Positions 24,066 through 30,684 of a stretch of 33,625 nucleotides of DNA are shown here, in pieces. Location of the stretch: contig DGUK01000019.1 in the NCBI GenBank assembly GCA_002394635.1, forward strand, positions 1 to 33,625, written 5' to 3'. The notes beneath the pieces were generated by a model. The model worked only from the letters and a program-made list of their open reading frames with translations, searched no databases and had not been told where the DNA came from. Position numbers and translations under genes: made by a program. Positions within the stretch are counted from its first letter, which is position 1; each line of letters begins with the position of its first letter. This stretch comes from Faecalitalea sp. UBA4312. GTDB taxonomy: Bacteria; Bacillota_I; Bacilli_A; Erysipelotrichales; Erysipelotrichaceae.

Positions 24066-24434
24066 ATGCGTTTTTTTAAAGCAGCTGGCCGATACTACAC
24101 AAAAGATGTGCCTGCGCTGGGACATTCGGATAGTCCCGAAGGAATCAGTGCGGAATGGATCATATCCGCTGTCAATCCGCAGAATCGAATTGTGGTCAAT
24201 CGGTCCGCATACTGGCCGAACCGGCAGATGCAGGTTCAGCTGTCTGACCATGTGGAACAAGTGATTCCCTTTGCGTCCATCCAGACTATTGAATTATGTA
24301 CGTGCAAAGGAAAGAAGGAGGCAACCGGTATTTGTATCACAGAGCAAACAGGCGGGAAACATATATTGGATGTAAAATCTGAAAAGGATGCATATTTGTA
24401 TATCATGCAGCTGCATATGTTGACAGGAAAGTAA
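24066..24434 (+). CDS. Protein of unknown function, 122 residues
   Basis: A soluble protein without signal peptide or membrane segment, not recognised. The middle (VEQVIPFASIQTIELCTCKGKKEATGICITEQTGGKHILDV) alternates short strands and ends in a helix (DAYLYIMQLHML), which could be a PH-like fold; this is weak. AAGGAGG lies 4 bases before the ATG, so the gene is likely real. It lies 27 bp upstream of the next small gene in the same direction and is probably co-transcribed with it. Confidence 0.65.
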   Translation: MRFFKAAGRYYTKDVPALGHSDSPEGISAEWIISAVNPQNRIVVNRSAYWPNRQMQVQLSDHVEQVIPFASIQTIELCTCKGKKEATGICITEQTGGKHILDVKSEKDAYLYIMQLHMLTGK

Positions 24435-24461
24435 GTTGTAAAAGAATAAGGAGATATTTAT

Positions 24462-24734
24462 ATGCGAGTAGAGGATATCTTTTCTCATGATGAATTAAGA
24501 AAAATCAAAAACAGGATCCACCCAAGATCGGTTCACAAAAAGTATAAGAGATTCAATAATCTGACAGAAGAATTCTTGTTGATCCTAGACTCATCTCATC
24601 GCGAATTAACGCAGGAGGAGATGGATCTATTGATCAAGCATGCGGACGTAATCGGCCAGCTGGAGCCGTCGTTGCAGGAACTGATGATTCGAGGCATGAA
24701 GAAAATCTATGAATACAGGAATACAGAAAGATAG
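24462..24734 (+). CDS. Protein of unknown function, 90 residues
   Basis: A small, charged, mostly helical protein without membrane segments or a recognised motif. AAGGAGAT is well placed before ATG 24462. It follows the 122-residue gene and is followed by a terminator-like hairpin, so the two form a short unit. Function unknown. Confidence 0.65.
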   Translation: MRVEDIFSHDELRKIKNRIHPRSVHKKYKRFNNLTEEFLLILDSSHRELTQEEMDLLIKHADVIGQLEPSLQELMIRGMKKIYEYRNTER

Positions 24735-24768
24735 ATTCATGTTTATTGCCAGATTTAATTAAAGGCAG

Positions 24769-24806
24769 TAGAAAAGACCGAATCGTATCCGGCCTTTTCT
24801 ATGCTT
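24769..24806. terminator. Terminator-like hairpin between convergent small genes
   Basis: TAGAAAAG (24769-24776) pairs with CTTTTCTA (24794-24801), with an inner CCG/CGG helix and one mismatch. A and T tracts lie in the arms, so it could serve both directions. Confidence 0.55.
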
Positions 24807-24827
24807 TTGATATGGATAAAATGAGGC

Positions 24828-25043
24828 TTAATCATTCATTAAAGAATGAATCAGAATCAGGATAAAAACAACGAAAGCTATGATATAGAGGAAGGAAAGC
24901 TTTCTTTCATCAATGCTAGGCCAAAGGGCTGGCAATATGATGACAAAAGTAACAAGCAATATAAATAGTTCCCATCCCGGTATGAAGTTCGGAATAATTT
25001 GTATTGGATAAATTGTGTTTAAATCGAGTTCATTGAAAGCCAT
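24828..25043 (-). CDS. Small two-pass membrane protein
   Basis: 71 residues. Two hydrophobic segments (about residues 24-42 and 48-67) are separated by a short polar loop (WPSIDERK). AGGAGAG lies 6 bases before the ATG on the minus strand, and a GGG-box promoter (site C) precedes it, so the gene is probably real and part of the same regulon as the surface proteins. It is not recognised; a role in export or anchoring of surface proteins would be speculation. Confidence 0.6.
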   Translation of the reverse strand: MAFNELDLNTIYPIQIIPNFIPGWELFILLVTFVIILPALWPSIDERKLSFLYIIAFVVFILILIHSLMND

Positions 25044-25067
25044 TGTTCTCTCCTGATCCTATGTTTT

Positions 25068-25120
25068 ATTTTTTCACGATAAAAAAAACGAAGATACCCA
25101 AAACCAACAGAAATAAAACC
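25068..25120 (-). promoter_or_regulatory. GGG-box promoter of the small membrane protein gene (site C)
   Basis: On the minus strand an exact TTTTGGGTAT (25103-25094) is followed after 17 bp by TGA and the hexamer AAAAAT (25073-25068), the same position as the extended -10 at sites D, F and G. The distal half is weak (GGTTTT, 25120-25115), 21 bp upstream. Confidence 0.55.
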
Positions 25121-25278
25121 TATTTGGATAAATGTGTTCGCGATTTCACTTTGATAGAAAAAGAAATGGTATAACGGCAGTAAGGAGAACTTGATTTGGA
25201 TCTTGTATTCGGTATGCACTTCATAGATCGAAAAAACGACAATCAGAGACAATCAGAATAGTAAAGTAGGAAAACGAG

Positions 25279-25881
25279 ATGACCACTAGTAACAATATAA
25301 AATATAAAGTAATGAAAGAAGGAAAAAATTATAAAATTGTATGCTTGGAACCGGATCATACGTTTTTTCTGGATCCTTATCCACAATATCGTATGATCAC
25401 CATACTTAAAGGCATGATCCGGGTCCATTATGATCCCGTGCTGTACTTTCTTCAACAGGAACAGTCCTTGATCTTTCGCACAGAACAGAATGTAAATCTG
25501 GAAACCGATCAAGATACTGTCTATGTTGAGATCCAGCTGGAAGCTGAACATTTAAACCGGGAAGCATTTACGAAAGGAAATCATTTTCGTTTGAAGGATC
25601 TGCTGGGCTATGAAATGGGACAGATCAAGGAGATCGTTGTTGCAGAAAATGAGAATTTGCAGCTGCAAGTCCTTTCATATGGTCATGGAACGGGTCTGAA
25701 TGAACAAGCCGCAAAGACGGAAAAAGTGGTTTTCGGGCTGGAAGGCAGAGCGGTCATAGGCTATAAGAAAAAGGAATATGAACTGAAAGCCGGTGATATT
25801 TTCTTGATAGAAAAAAAGGCTTCCTATTTCATTCATGCCATTGAAAAGTTTAAAATGGCTCAGATCAAAGTATTGAATTAA
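25279..25881 (+). CDS. Cupin-like two-domain protein
   Basis: 200 residues with two cupin-like halves. The second (about residues 120-198) has a typical barrel rhythm with FGLEGRAVIGYKKKEYELKAGDIFLIEKKASYFIHAIE, where the GDIFLI turn is the usual cupin feature. The metal-binding His/Glu set is incomplete, so it is more likely a sensor or sugar-isomerase-like protein than an oxygenase. AGGA precedes ATG 25279 by 8 bases. It lies between the small membrane protein and the AraC locus; its own promoter is not clear. Confidence 0.6.
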   Translation: MTTSNNIKYKVMKEGKNYKIVCLEPDHTFFLDPYPQYRMITILKGMIRVHYDPVLYFLQQEQSLIFRTEQNVNLETDQDTVYVEIQLEAEHLNREAFTKGNHFRLKDLLGYEMGQIKEIVVAENENLQLQVLSYGHGTGLNEQAAKTEKVVFGLEGRAVIGYKKKEYELKAGDIFLIEKKASYFIHAIEKFKMAQIKVLN

Positions 25882-25898
25882 AAGGATATAATGGATTC

Positions 25899-25952
25899 GG
25901 GCTGAAGTATCTTCATTTTGGGTATCATCCAGTTAAAAGAATCCGATATACT
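25899..25952 (+). promoter_or_regulatory. GGG-box promoter after the cupin-like gene (site E)
   Basis: GGGCTG (25899-25904) and GGGTAT in an exact TTTTGGGTAT (25916-25925) are 21 bp apart. TATACT (25947-25952) follows after 21 bp as the -10. No protein gene starts downstream before the terminator at 26018-26090. Confidence 0.6.
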
Positions 25953-25957
25953 GACGG

Positions 25958-26092
25958 TATCTGAGGATGTAAGGTATAGCTTTAGATCGTCAGCAGGGAC
26001 AATGTTTTGTCCTCTATAAAAAGAGTGCTGTTATAACCAAAAGCCTGTTCCAAGGGGAGGGCATGCTTTGGAAAATACGGCACTCTTTTTGT
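25958..26092 (+). ncRNA. Possible small RNA between site E and its terminator
   Basis: From the predicted start near 25958 to the T run at 26086-26090 there is no convincing reading frame. A hairpin GGACAA/TTGTCC (25997-26012) and a long terminal hairpin (26018-26028 with 26080-26090, holding an inner CCAAAAGC/GCTTTGG helix) are visible. The AraC gene has its own promoter after this terminator, so this is a separate transcript. Alternatively the terminator simply serves the cupin-like gene. The 411-bp gap 25882-26292 holds site E, this stretch and site D. Confidence 0.45.
26018..26090 (+). terminator. Long-loop intrinsic terminator
   Basis: AAAAAGAGTGC (26018-26028) pairs with GCACTCTTTTT (26080-26090); the 51-base loop folds into a further helix. 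Confidence 0.7.
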
Positions 26093-26159
26093 GATTTTAC
26101 CGAAAGAAACAGATATAGATATAGGGAGAGTTCCACATGTTTCAATAAAAAAATATTGG

Positions 26160-26216
26160 TTTTGGGTATTTAATAATTCCTTAAGGGTATGAATTAACTG
26201 TAAGTATTGATACAAT
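26160..26216 (+). promoter_or_regulatory. GGG-box promoter of the AraC-family gene (site D)
   Basis: Two GGGTAT boxes (26164-26169, in an exact TTTTGGGTAT, and 26185-26190) are 21 bp apart. After 20 bp comes TACAAT (26211-26216), preceded by TGA, an extended -10. Position and pattern suggest autoregulation of the AraC gene. The leader to ATG 26293 is about 70 bases. Confidence 0.7.
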
Positions 26217-26292
26217 TCAATAAAAATCAATATAGTTGAAGTTACACATTATTTATAGTATCTTTTAACAAATTATCGAAAGGAGGAATGGG

Positions 26293-27276
26293 ATGCGCAA
26301 CAGTGAAAAAGAAGTCAACGAATTATATGCAAAAATTTTTACGAATACGCCCAAACGGTTGGAAATAACCATTCCTGACTATATTGGAGAGGGAAAGGTA
26401 TATCGAACTGTTACCAAAAGGGGCATTATATTATCCACTTTGTACTTTGAATTTCCTTCCGGAATCGAAATTAGAAATAACACATCCGAAGATTTCATAT
26501 ATATTTGGTTTAATTTGGGAGAAGACATTTACTGGGATACGGAATCCACTGATAGGCAGATCATCTTAAAACACAAGCAGGCATATTGCACACCGGGTGC
26601 CGGTGAAAATTATTCGCTGCATTTCGAAAAGAACAAAAAGTATCATTTACGATGCTTGAAAATACCTACGAACTACTTCTATAAACTTATTGCCACTTAT
26701 TTTAACTGGCAGGAAATTGATACCTACGGAAGAGATTTTTTACGAAATTCGTCCTTTGTTTCTTTGACACCACGTATGGAACAGATATTCTATGAATTAA
26801 AAGAATATACACAGTTTCAAAATGGAATGGGGTATTTGTTTCTCGAGTGTAAGATCCATGAGATGATCTCCATTTATATGGCAGAAGCATTGAAAATGGA
26901 AACCAGTACCATGGGAAAAACGAAAACCAGCCAGATCAATGCGGAAATGGTGCTGCGAGCCAAAGAAATTATTGATAATCAGCTGGCTTATGTACCAAGC
27001 CGTTCTCAGCTGGCCAAAGAGGTCGGCATGAGCACATCGCTTTTCAGCAAGACATTTACGGATGTTTTAGGAATGTCAGTCCATGCATACATTATTAATA
27101 AACGATTGGAAAAAGCGGCCAGTCTGCTGTTGGAATCCGAGATGACCATCAAAGAGATCTGCATGGAGGTCGGCTATTCCAAGTCCAGTAATTTTGCGGC
27201 TGCCTTTAAGCGTAAATTTGGTATGAATCCGACAACGTATCGAACACAGATGACAGATGGCTCGATCATCTTATAA
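26293..27276 (+). CDS. AraC family transcriptional regulator
   Basis: 327 residues. The C-terminal domain (about residues 215-322) has the two AraC helix-turn-helix motifs: SRSQLAKEVGMSTSLFSKTF and MTIKEICMEVGYSKSSNFAAAFKRKFGMNP. The N-terminal 200 residues are a ligand or dimerisation domain without a recognised match; the middle has a beta-rich part resembling a cupin-like sensor. AAAGGAGG precedes ATG 26293 by 6 bases. The gene is flanked by several promoters with the same direct-repeat pattern, including its own, so it is the best candidate for their activator. It ends at a long-loop terminator. Confidence 0.9.
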   Translation: MRNSEKEVNELYAKIFTNTPKRLEITIPDYIGEGKVYRTVTKRGIILSTLYFEFPSGIEIRNNTSEDFIYIWFNLGEDIYWDTESTDRQIILKHKQAYCTPGAGENYSLHFEKNKKYHLRCLKIPTNYFYKLIATYFNWQEIDTYGRDFLRNSSFVSLTPRMEQIFYELKEYTQFQNGMGYLFLECKIHEMISIYMAEALKMETSTMGKTKTSQINAEMVLRAKEIIDNQLAYVPSRSQLAKEVGMSTSLFSKTFTDVLGMSVHAYIINKRLEKAASLLLESEMTIKEICMEVGYSKSSNFAAAFKRKFGMNPTTYRTQMTDGSIIL

Positions 27277-27283
27277 CCAGGTT

Positions 27284-27354
27284 AAAAAGAGGTATAATGC
27301 TTTTCTCACTTTATTTAGTCTCAGTTATCTATCAAATACCATATACCTCTTTTT
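27284..27354 (+). terminator. Terminator of the AraC gene
   Basis: AAAAAGAGGTATA (27284-27296) pairs with TATACCTCTTTTT (27342-27354), a 13-bp stem with a 45-base loop and T5. Confidence 0.75.
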
Positions 27355-27462
27355 ATATATTGTGTGATTTCCGTACTGTAAAAAGCTTTGTACGACCTAA
27401 GTACCACTAACTTTTTTCTTTTATGTTTTCGAAAACCAGGTATGGAATGATCATGCAATGAG

Positions 27463-27490
27463 AGCTGCTTCTAAATTGGAGCAGCTTTTA
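27463..27490 (+). terminator. Second terminator in the AraC-RHH gap
   Basis: AGCTGCT (27463-27469) pairs with AGCAGCT (27480-27486), followed by TTTTA. About 110 bases separate it from the previous terminator and no gene is seen between, so a short transcript or a backup terminator is possible. The 408-bp gap 27277-27684 holds both terminators, site F and the RHH gene leader. Confidence 0.65.
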
Positions 27491-27530
27491 TATATATGTA
27501 TTAGTAAGAACATTCAATCGTATTGAATTT

Positions 27531-27583
27531 GGGTGAAGATAAAGAGAATTAGGGTTTTAATCTTTAAGTAAAATTGATACGTT
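27531..27583 (+). promoter_or_regulatory. GGG-box promoter of the ribbon-helix-helix gene (site F)
   Basis: GGGTGA (27531-27536) and GGGTTT (27552-27557) are 21 bp apart. TACGTT (27578-27583), preceded by TGA, follows after 20 bp. The half-sites diverge from TTTTGGGTAT, so binding may be weaker. Confidence 0.5.
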
Positions 27584-27620
27584 TAAATTGAATTAACAAA
27601 TTAATCTGTTTGTATTGTTT

Positions 27621-27642
27621 GTATCACATATGAATTGTATCA
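27621..27642 (+). promoter_or_regulatory. GTATCA repeats in the leader of the ribbon-helix-helix gene
   Basis: GTATCA occurs at 27621-27626 and 27637-27642. The reverse motif TGATAC is found in the -10 regions of sites D, F and G. The 12-mer TGAATTGTATCA (27631-27642) is the exact reverse complement of 26208-26219 in site D. Short repeated boxes like this fit autoregulation by a ribbon-helix-helix protein. Confidence 0.35.
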
Positions 27643-27684
27643 GATGGTTTCAAAAATCAATCAGATATACAGAAAGGAGTCAAG

Positions 27685-27852
27685 ATGCAAAAAAGAAAAA
27701 ACGGGAAAATTATTACAGTAAATTTCGATGCTTCCCTTCTTAAGAATTTGGATCATTACGCTAACTTAAAGGGGCAAACAAGAACAATGGCTTTGGAAAG
27801 AATTGTTTCACAGCATCTGGAAGCTGAGGCAAAAGCACAAAATCAAGGATAA
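27685..27852 (+). CDS. Small ribbon-helix-helix (CopG/Arc-like) protein
   Basis: 55 residues. A beta strand (GKIITVNFDASLLKNLDHYA) is followed by two helices (RTMALERIVSQHLEAEAKA), the pattern of ribbon-helix-helix DNA-binding proteins such as CopG and Arc. AAAGGAG lies about 6 bases before ATG 27685, so the gene is likely real. It has its own GGG-box promoter and lies about 100 bp upstream of the second surface protein gene, which it may regulate. No toxin gene is adjacent, so it is not an obvious antitoxin. Confidence 0.72.
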   Translation: MQKRKNGKIITVNFDASLLKNLDHYANLKGQTRTMALERIVSQHLEAEAKAQNQG

Positions 27853-27869
27853 ATCATTTTATACTATTT

Positions 27870-27922
27870 GGGCTTTTTTGTGTTGATTTTGGGTATTTCA
27901 CCCTCCTTATAATTGATACATT
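27870..27922 (+). promoter_or_regulatory. GGG-box promoter of the second surface protein gene (site G)
   Basis: GGGCTT (27870-27875) and GGGTAT in an exact TTTTGGGTAT (27887-27896) are 21 bp apart. TACATT (27917-27922), preceded by TGA, follows after 20 bp. An alternative -10, TATAAT, lies at 27908-27913. The leader to ATG 27952 is about 23 bases. Confidence 0.7.
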
Positions 27923-27951
27923 TAAATCAGTTAAGAAAAGGAGGTGAGATT

Positions 27952-30576
27952 ATGAAAACTTGCACAAAAAGGGTCTTTTCGTTCTTGTTTCTGATTTTGG
28001 GAGTTTTGTTTGTATATAAAGCAGGACTGCAGGTTATCTCTGCAGAAGAACCTCAGCAGGAAGATGTGGCAACTGAACCGCAGACGCAGATTGAGCAGGA
28101 AGAAACTGTTGTAGAACCGGAAGAGTATTCTGCTCTTGAAAACATGAGGGCTGCCGGGGATGTACAGGATGTTGATGTTTCTAGTGAAAGCGAGCTGAAT
28201 GCAGCCATCGGACAGGCGGATCCCGATGTATCTGTTCGTGTAGATCAATCGTTTCAAATCAACAAGACGGTTGAAATTCTCTCGGGAACCGATGTGACGA
28301 TTGGTTCAGACAAAGAAGTGACCTTATCAATGAATAAAGGGAATCAGTACATGTTTCATGTACAAAAGGGAGCTTCTTTAACGATTGATGGATCGATCTT
28401 GTTTGATGCGATGTCTGTTTCCAAACACATTAAAAATGAAGGTACCTTGATTTTGTTGAATGGTACGTTTGCCAATGCCAGTCGGAACAGTATTGAAACA
28501 ACGGGAAAGGATGCATCATTTACGATGTATGGTGGCTATGTTCAAGATATGCAGTCGACCGATCATTATCAAGGTGCTATCACCATTTCGAATGGAGCCA
28601 ATGGATCCTTCTATGGAGGAACATTGCAGAATAACACAATTTCCGGTCAGTATTCTGGCGCATTGCTGGTATACAATGCCGATTGTGTTATCCATGATAT
28701 TCGGATTACCAACAACAAGAATTCAAACAATGGTGCAAACTACTCGTCACCGGGATTGATGGTGGCCGCTTTGGCAACTTCGACCAATCCTGGCCCTTCC
28801 AGCCATGTGACCATGAATGGCGGTATGATCGACAATAACGATTCTACCTATTATGCCGGTGGTGTGATGGTATATGGAGGAAATCCAAACAGAGCAGATA
28901 AGGATTCACAGGCCTATTTCACTATGAATGGAGGCACGATCCGAAACAATCAATCCGTATATGGTGGCGGAGGTGTCTTTGTGTATAACGGGGCTCATTT
29001 CACCATGGAGGATGGTCTGATCGACGGAAACGAAACAAGAGGATTGGGCGGAGGCGTCGGAACCTTTGACAGCTGGACGAATTTCTTTGGCAAGACAAGC
29101 TATGAAAGCCAGTCAGGAAAAACAATCTACGGCATTGACGCAGACAACTGGCCGAACTATTTCCCAGCTGAATTTGTGATGAATGGAGGCACGATCTCCA
29201 ACAACTGGGCGACAGCCGGCGGTGGCGGTATCTATGCAGGCAGCAGCCAGGTGAATCTGCAGGCTGGTTACATTTTGGACAATGGAGCGGGTCGATATGG
29301 CGGTGGTGTTTATATTGCCAGTGTTCCATATGTAGCACGCATCAAAAATGCAGTTGTTACTGAAAACACGGCTGGGTATATCGGCGGAGGCGTCTGGTTC
29401 TGTCCGACCGGAGAAGCTGTCTTTGTGGTCAACGAAGGCGCTGCGCTTTATGGTAATACGGCCGAAGATGCCGGTGATGACTTTGCTTCGGCACAGTTTT
29501 TCTTTTCATCCGCTGAAATTGATTTATCTGAGCGTACGCTCGGCGGAGGACGTAATAACTGGACCAGGGATGGTGCGATTCTGTCCGGATCCGAAATGGG
29601 TTATGTCAACGAAGACGTAGCACGGTATGATCCGGCTAGTGAGGATAATGAGTATTATCCTTTCATCAAAGCGCATGGAAATTATGCATTGAAGTCTTTG
29701 TTGAACGAAGAGGCCGGTGCATTAGCTAATTCTTTAGCTAAATTGTTTATTACAGGAAACTATGCTTACCGAGGGGGAGGCATTGGTTCAAATGGTGGAT
29801 TGATTGCAGGGGATCCTGACAAGACGACAATCCAGATTGAAATTGAAAAGACATGGATTTCTGGCAATAAGGATATACCGGAGGATATAACGGTATATTT
29901 GGAAGCGGATGGTTATCGGATCGAAGAGATCCACTTAAATAAAGATAACCAGTGGAAAGCGTTGTTGACCGGTTTACCGGTAAATATTGACTTTCAGATC
30001 GTGGAGAAAGAAATTGAGGGTTGGAAATCATCCATAACCAAAACGGTGGATGGATCAGGAAATCAGTTGGTTTCTGTCGTCAACGTAATACCGCATGGTT
30101 CGTTACGTGTAGAAAAAACGGTCGTAGGAAACAAGGCCGATCAATCGAAGGACTTTATGTTCCGTTTTACCTTTGACACGGATCAGTCGTTTGCTTATCA
30201 TGGATCGAAAACAGGTTTTGTGACTACCGGTGCTATAATTGCTCTCAAGCATGGGCAATGGATCATCATTGATGAGATTCCGGCAGGTACAAAGTATGTG
30301 GTCGAGGAAGTATCCGCTGATGGATATCAGGTCATCATGACAAATGAAAGTGGTGAAATCCAGGCAGATACGGAAACGATCGTAACAGTTACGAATATAA
30401 AAAACGAGGTTGAAGAAAACCATCCTTTGCAAGATACAGCTTCACAGGGTGGATCTGTATCCGGTGTGCCTACGGCTTCTTTTACGCATAGCGATTTGTA
30501 TTGTGTGGTCTTAATATTCATTATGTATTTCGCATACAAAGTAATAACCGAATTAACCCTCCTAAAGAAGTCATAG
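27952..30576 (+). CDS. Large secreted beta-helix surface protein with CnaB-like domains
   Basis: 874 residues. A signal peptide (about residues 1-31) is followed by an acidic stretch and a long right-handed parallel beta-helix (about 85-600) with repeated turns such as MNGGTIRNNQSVYGGGGVFVY. A CnaB-like domain (IEIEKTWISG, with TVYLEADGYRIEEIHLNKDNQW; about 625-700), a second pilin-like domain (GSLRVEKTVVG, with IIIDEIPAGTKYVVEEV; about 715-800) and a C-terminal membrane segment (about 849-868) follow. No LPXTG is present; the nearest match, LQDTA at about 826, is 20 residues before the membrane segment. AAAGGAGGTGA precedes ATG 27952. The domains suggest an adhesin or glycan-binding surface protein. 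Confidence 0.88.
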   Translation: MKTCTKRVFSFLFLILGVLFVYKAGLQVISAEEPQQEDVATEPQTQIEQEETVVEPEEYSALENMRAAGDVQDVDVSSESELNAAIGQADPDVSVRVDQSFQINKTVEILSGTDVTIGSDKEVTLSMNKGNQYMFHVQKGASLTIDGSILFDAMSVSKHIKNEGTLILLNGTFANASRNSIETTGKDASFTMYGGYVQDMQSTDHYQGAITISNGANGSFYGGTLQNNTISGQYSGALLVYNADCVIHDIRITNNKNSNNGANYSSPGLMVAALATSTNPGPSSHVTMNGGMIDNNDSTYYAGGVMVYGGNPNRADKDSQAYFTMNGGTIRNNQSVYGGGGVFVYNGAHFTMEDGLIDGNETRGLGGGVGTFDSWTNFFGKTSYESQSGKTIYGIDADNWPNYFPAEFVMNGGTISNNWATAGGGGIYAGSSQVNLQAGYILDNGAGRYGGGVYIASVPYVARIKNAVVTENTAGYIGGGVWFCPTGEAVFVVNEGAALYGNTAEDAGDDFASAQFFFSSAEIDLSERTLGGGRNNWTRDGAILSGSEMGYVNEDVARYDPASEDNEYYPFIKAHGNYALKSLLNEEAGALANSLAKLFITGNYAYRGGGIGSNGGLIAGDPDKTTIQIEIEKTWISGNKDIPEDITVYLEADGYRIEEIHLNKDNQWKALLTGLPVNIDFQIVEKEIEGWKSSITKTVDGSGNQLVSVVNVIPHGSLRVEKTVVGNKADQSKDFMFRFTFDTDQSFAYHGSKTGFVTTGAIIALKHGQWIIIDEIPAGTKYVVEEVSADGYQVIMTNESGEIQADTETIVTVTNIKNEVEENHPLQDTASQGGSVSGVPTASFTHSDLYCVVLIFIMYFAYKVITELTLLKKS

Positions 30577-30586
30577 ACAGAAACGT

Positions 30587-30600
30587 TGAATCATGATTCA
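30587..30600 (+). repeat. 14-bp palindrome after the second surface protein gene
   Basis: TGAATCATGATTCA is a perfect palindrome 85 bp upstream of the KamA gene, before the terminator. It could be an operator, but nothing else supports that. Confidence 0.3.
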
Positions 30601-30610
30601 TCTTCGTAAT

Positions 30611-30648
30611 AAGGCACAGAAATCACTTTTGGATTTTCTGTGCCTTTT
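30611..30648 (+). terminator. Terminator of the second surface protein gene
   Basis: AAGGCACAGAAA (30611-30622) pairs with TTTCTGTGCCTT (30635-30646), then T. Only 36 bp separate it from the KamA start, so some KamA transcription may have to pass it. Confidence 0.85.
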
Positions 30649-30684
30649 ACATTTTCTGCACAGGGCAGATAGAAAGGAAATAAG

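Noticed and set aside
25019..25252. 77-residue minus-strand frame between the small membrane protein and the cupin-like gene
   Set aside because: It starts at TTG without a ribosome site, overlaps the start of the 71-residue gene and runs through the site C promoter.
26063..26173. 36-residue frame after GGGGAGG, considered as a signalling peptide
   Set aside because: The ribosome site is only 2-3 bases from the ATG, the start lies in the terminator hairpin and the frame ends in the site D box.
25982..26230. 82-residue minus-strand frame between the cupin-like gene and the AraC gene
   Set aside because: TTG start, no ribosome site, and it covers a terminator hairpin and site D.
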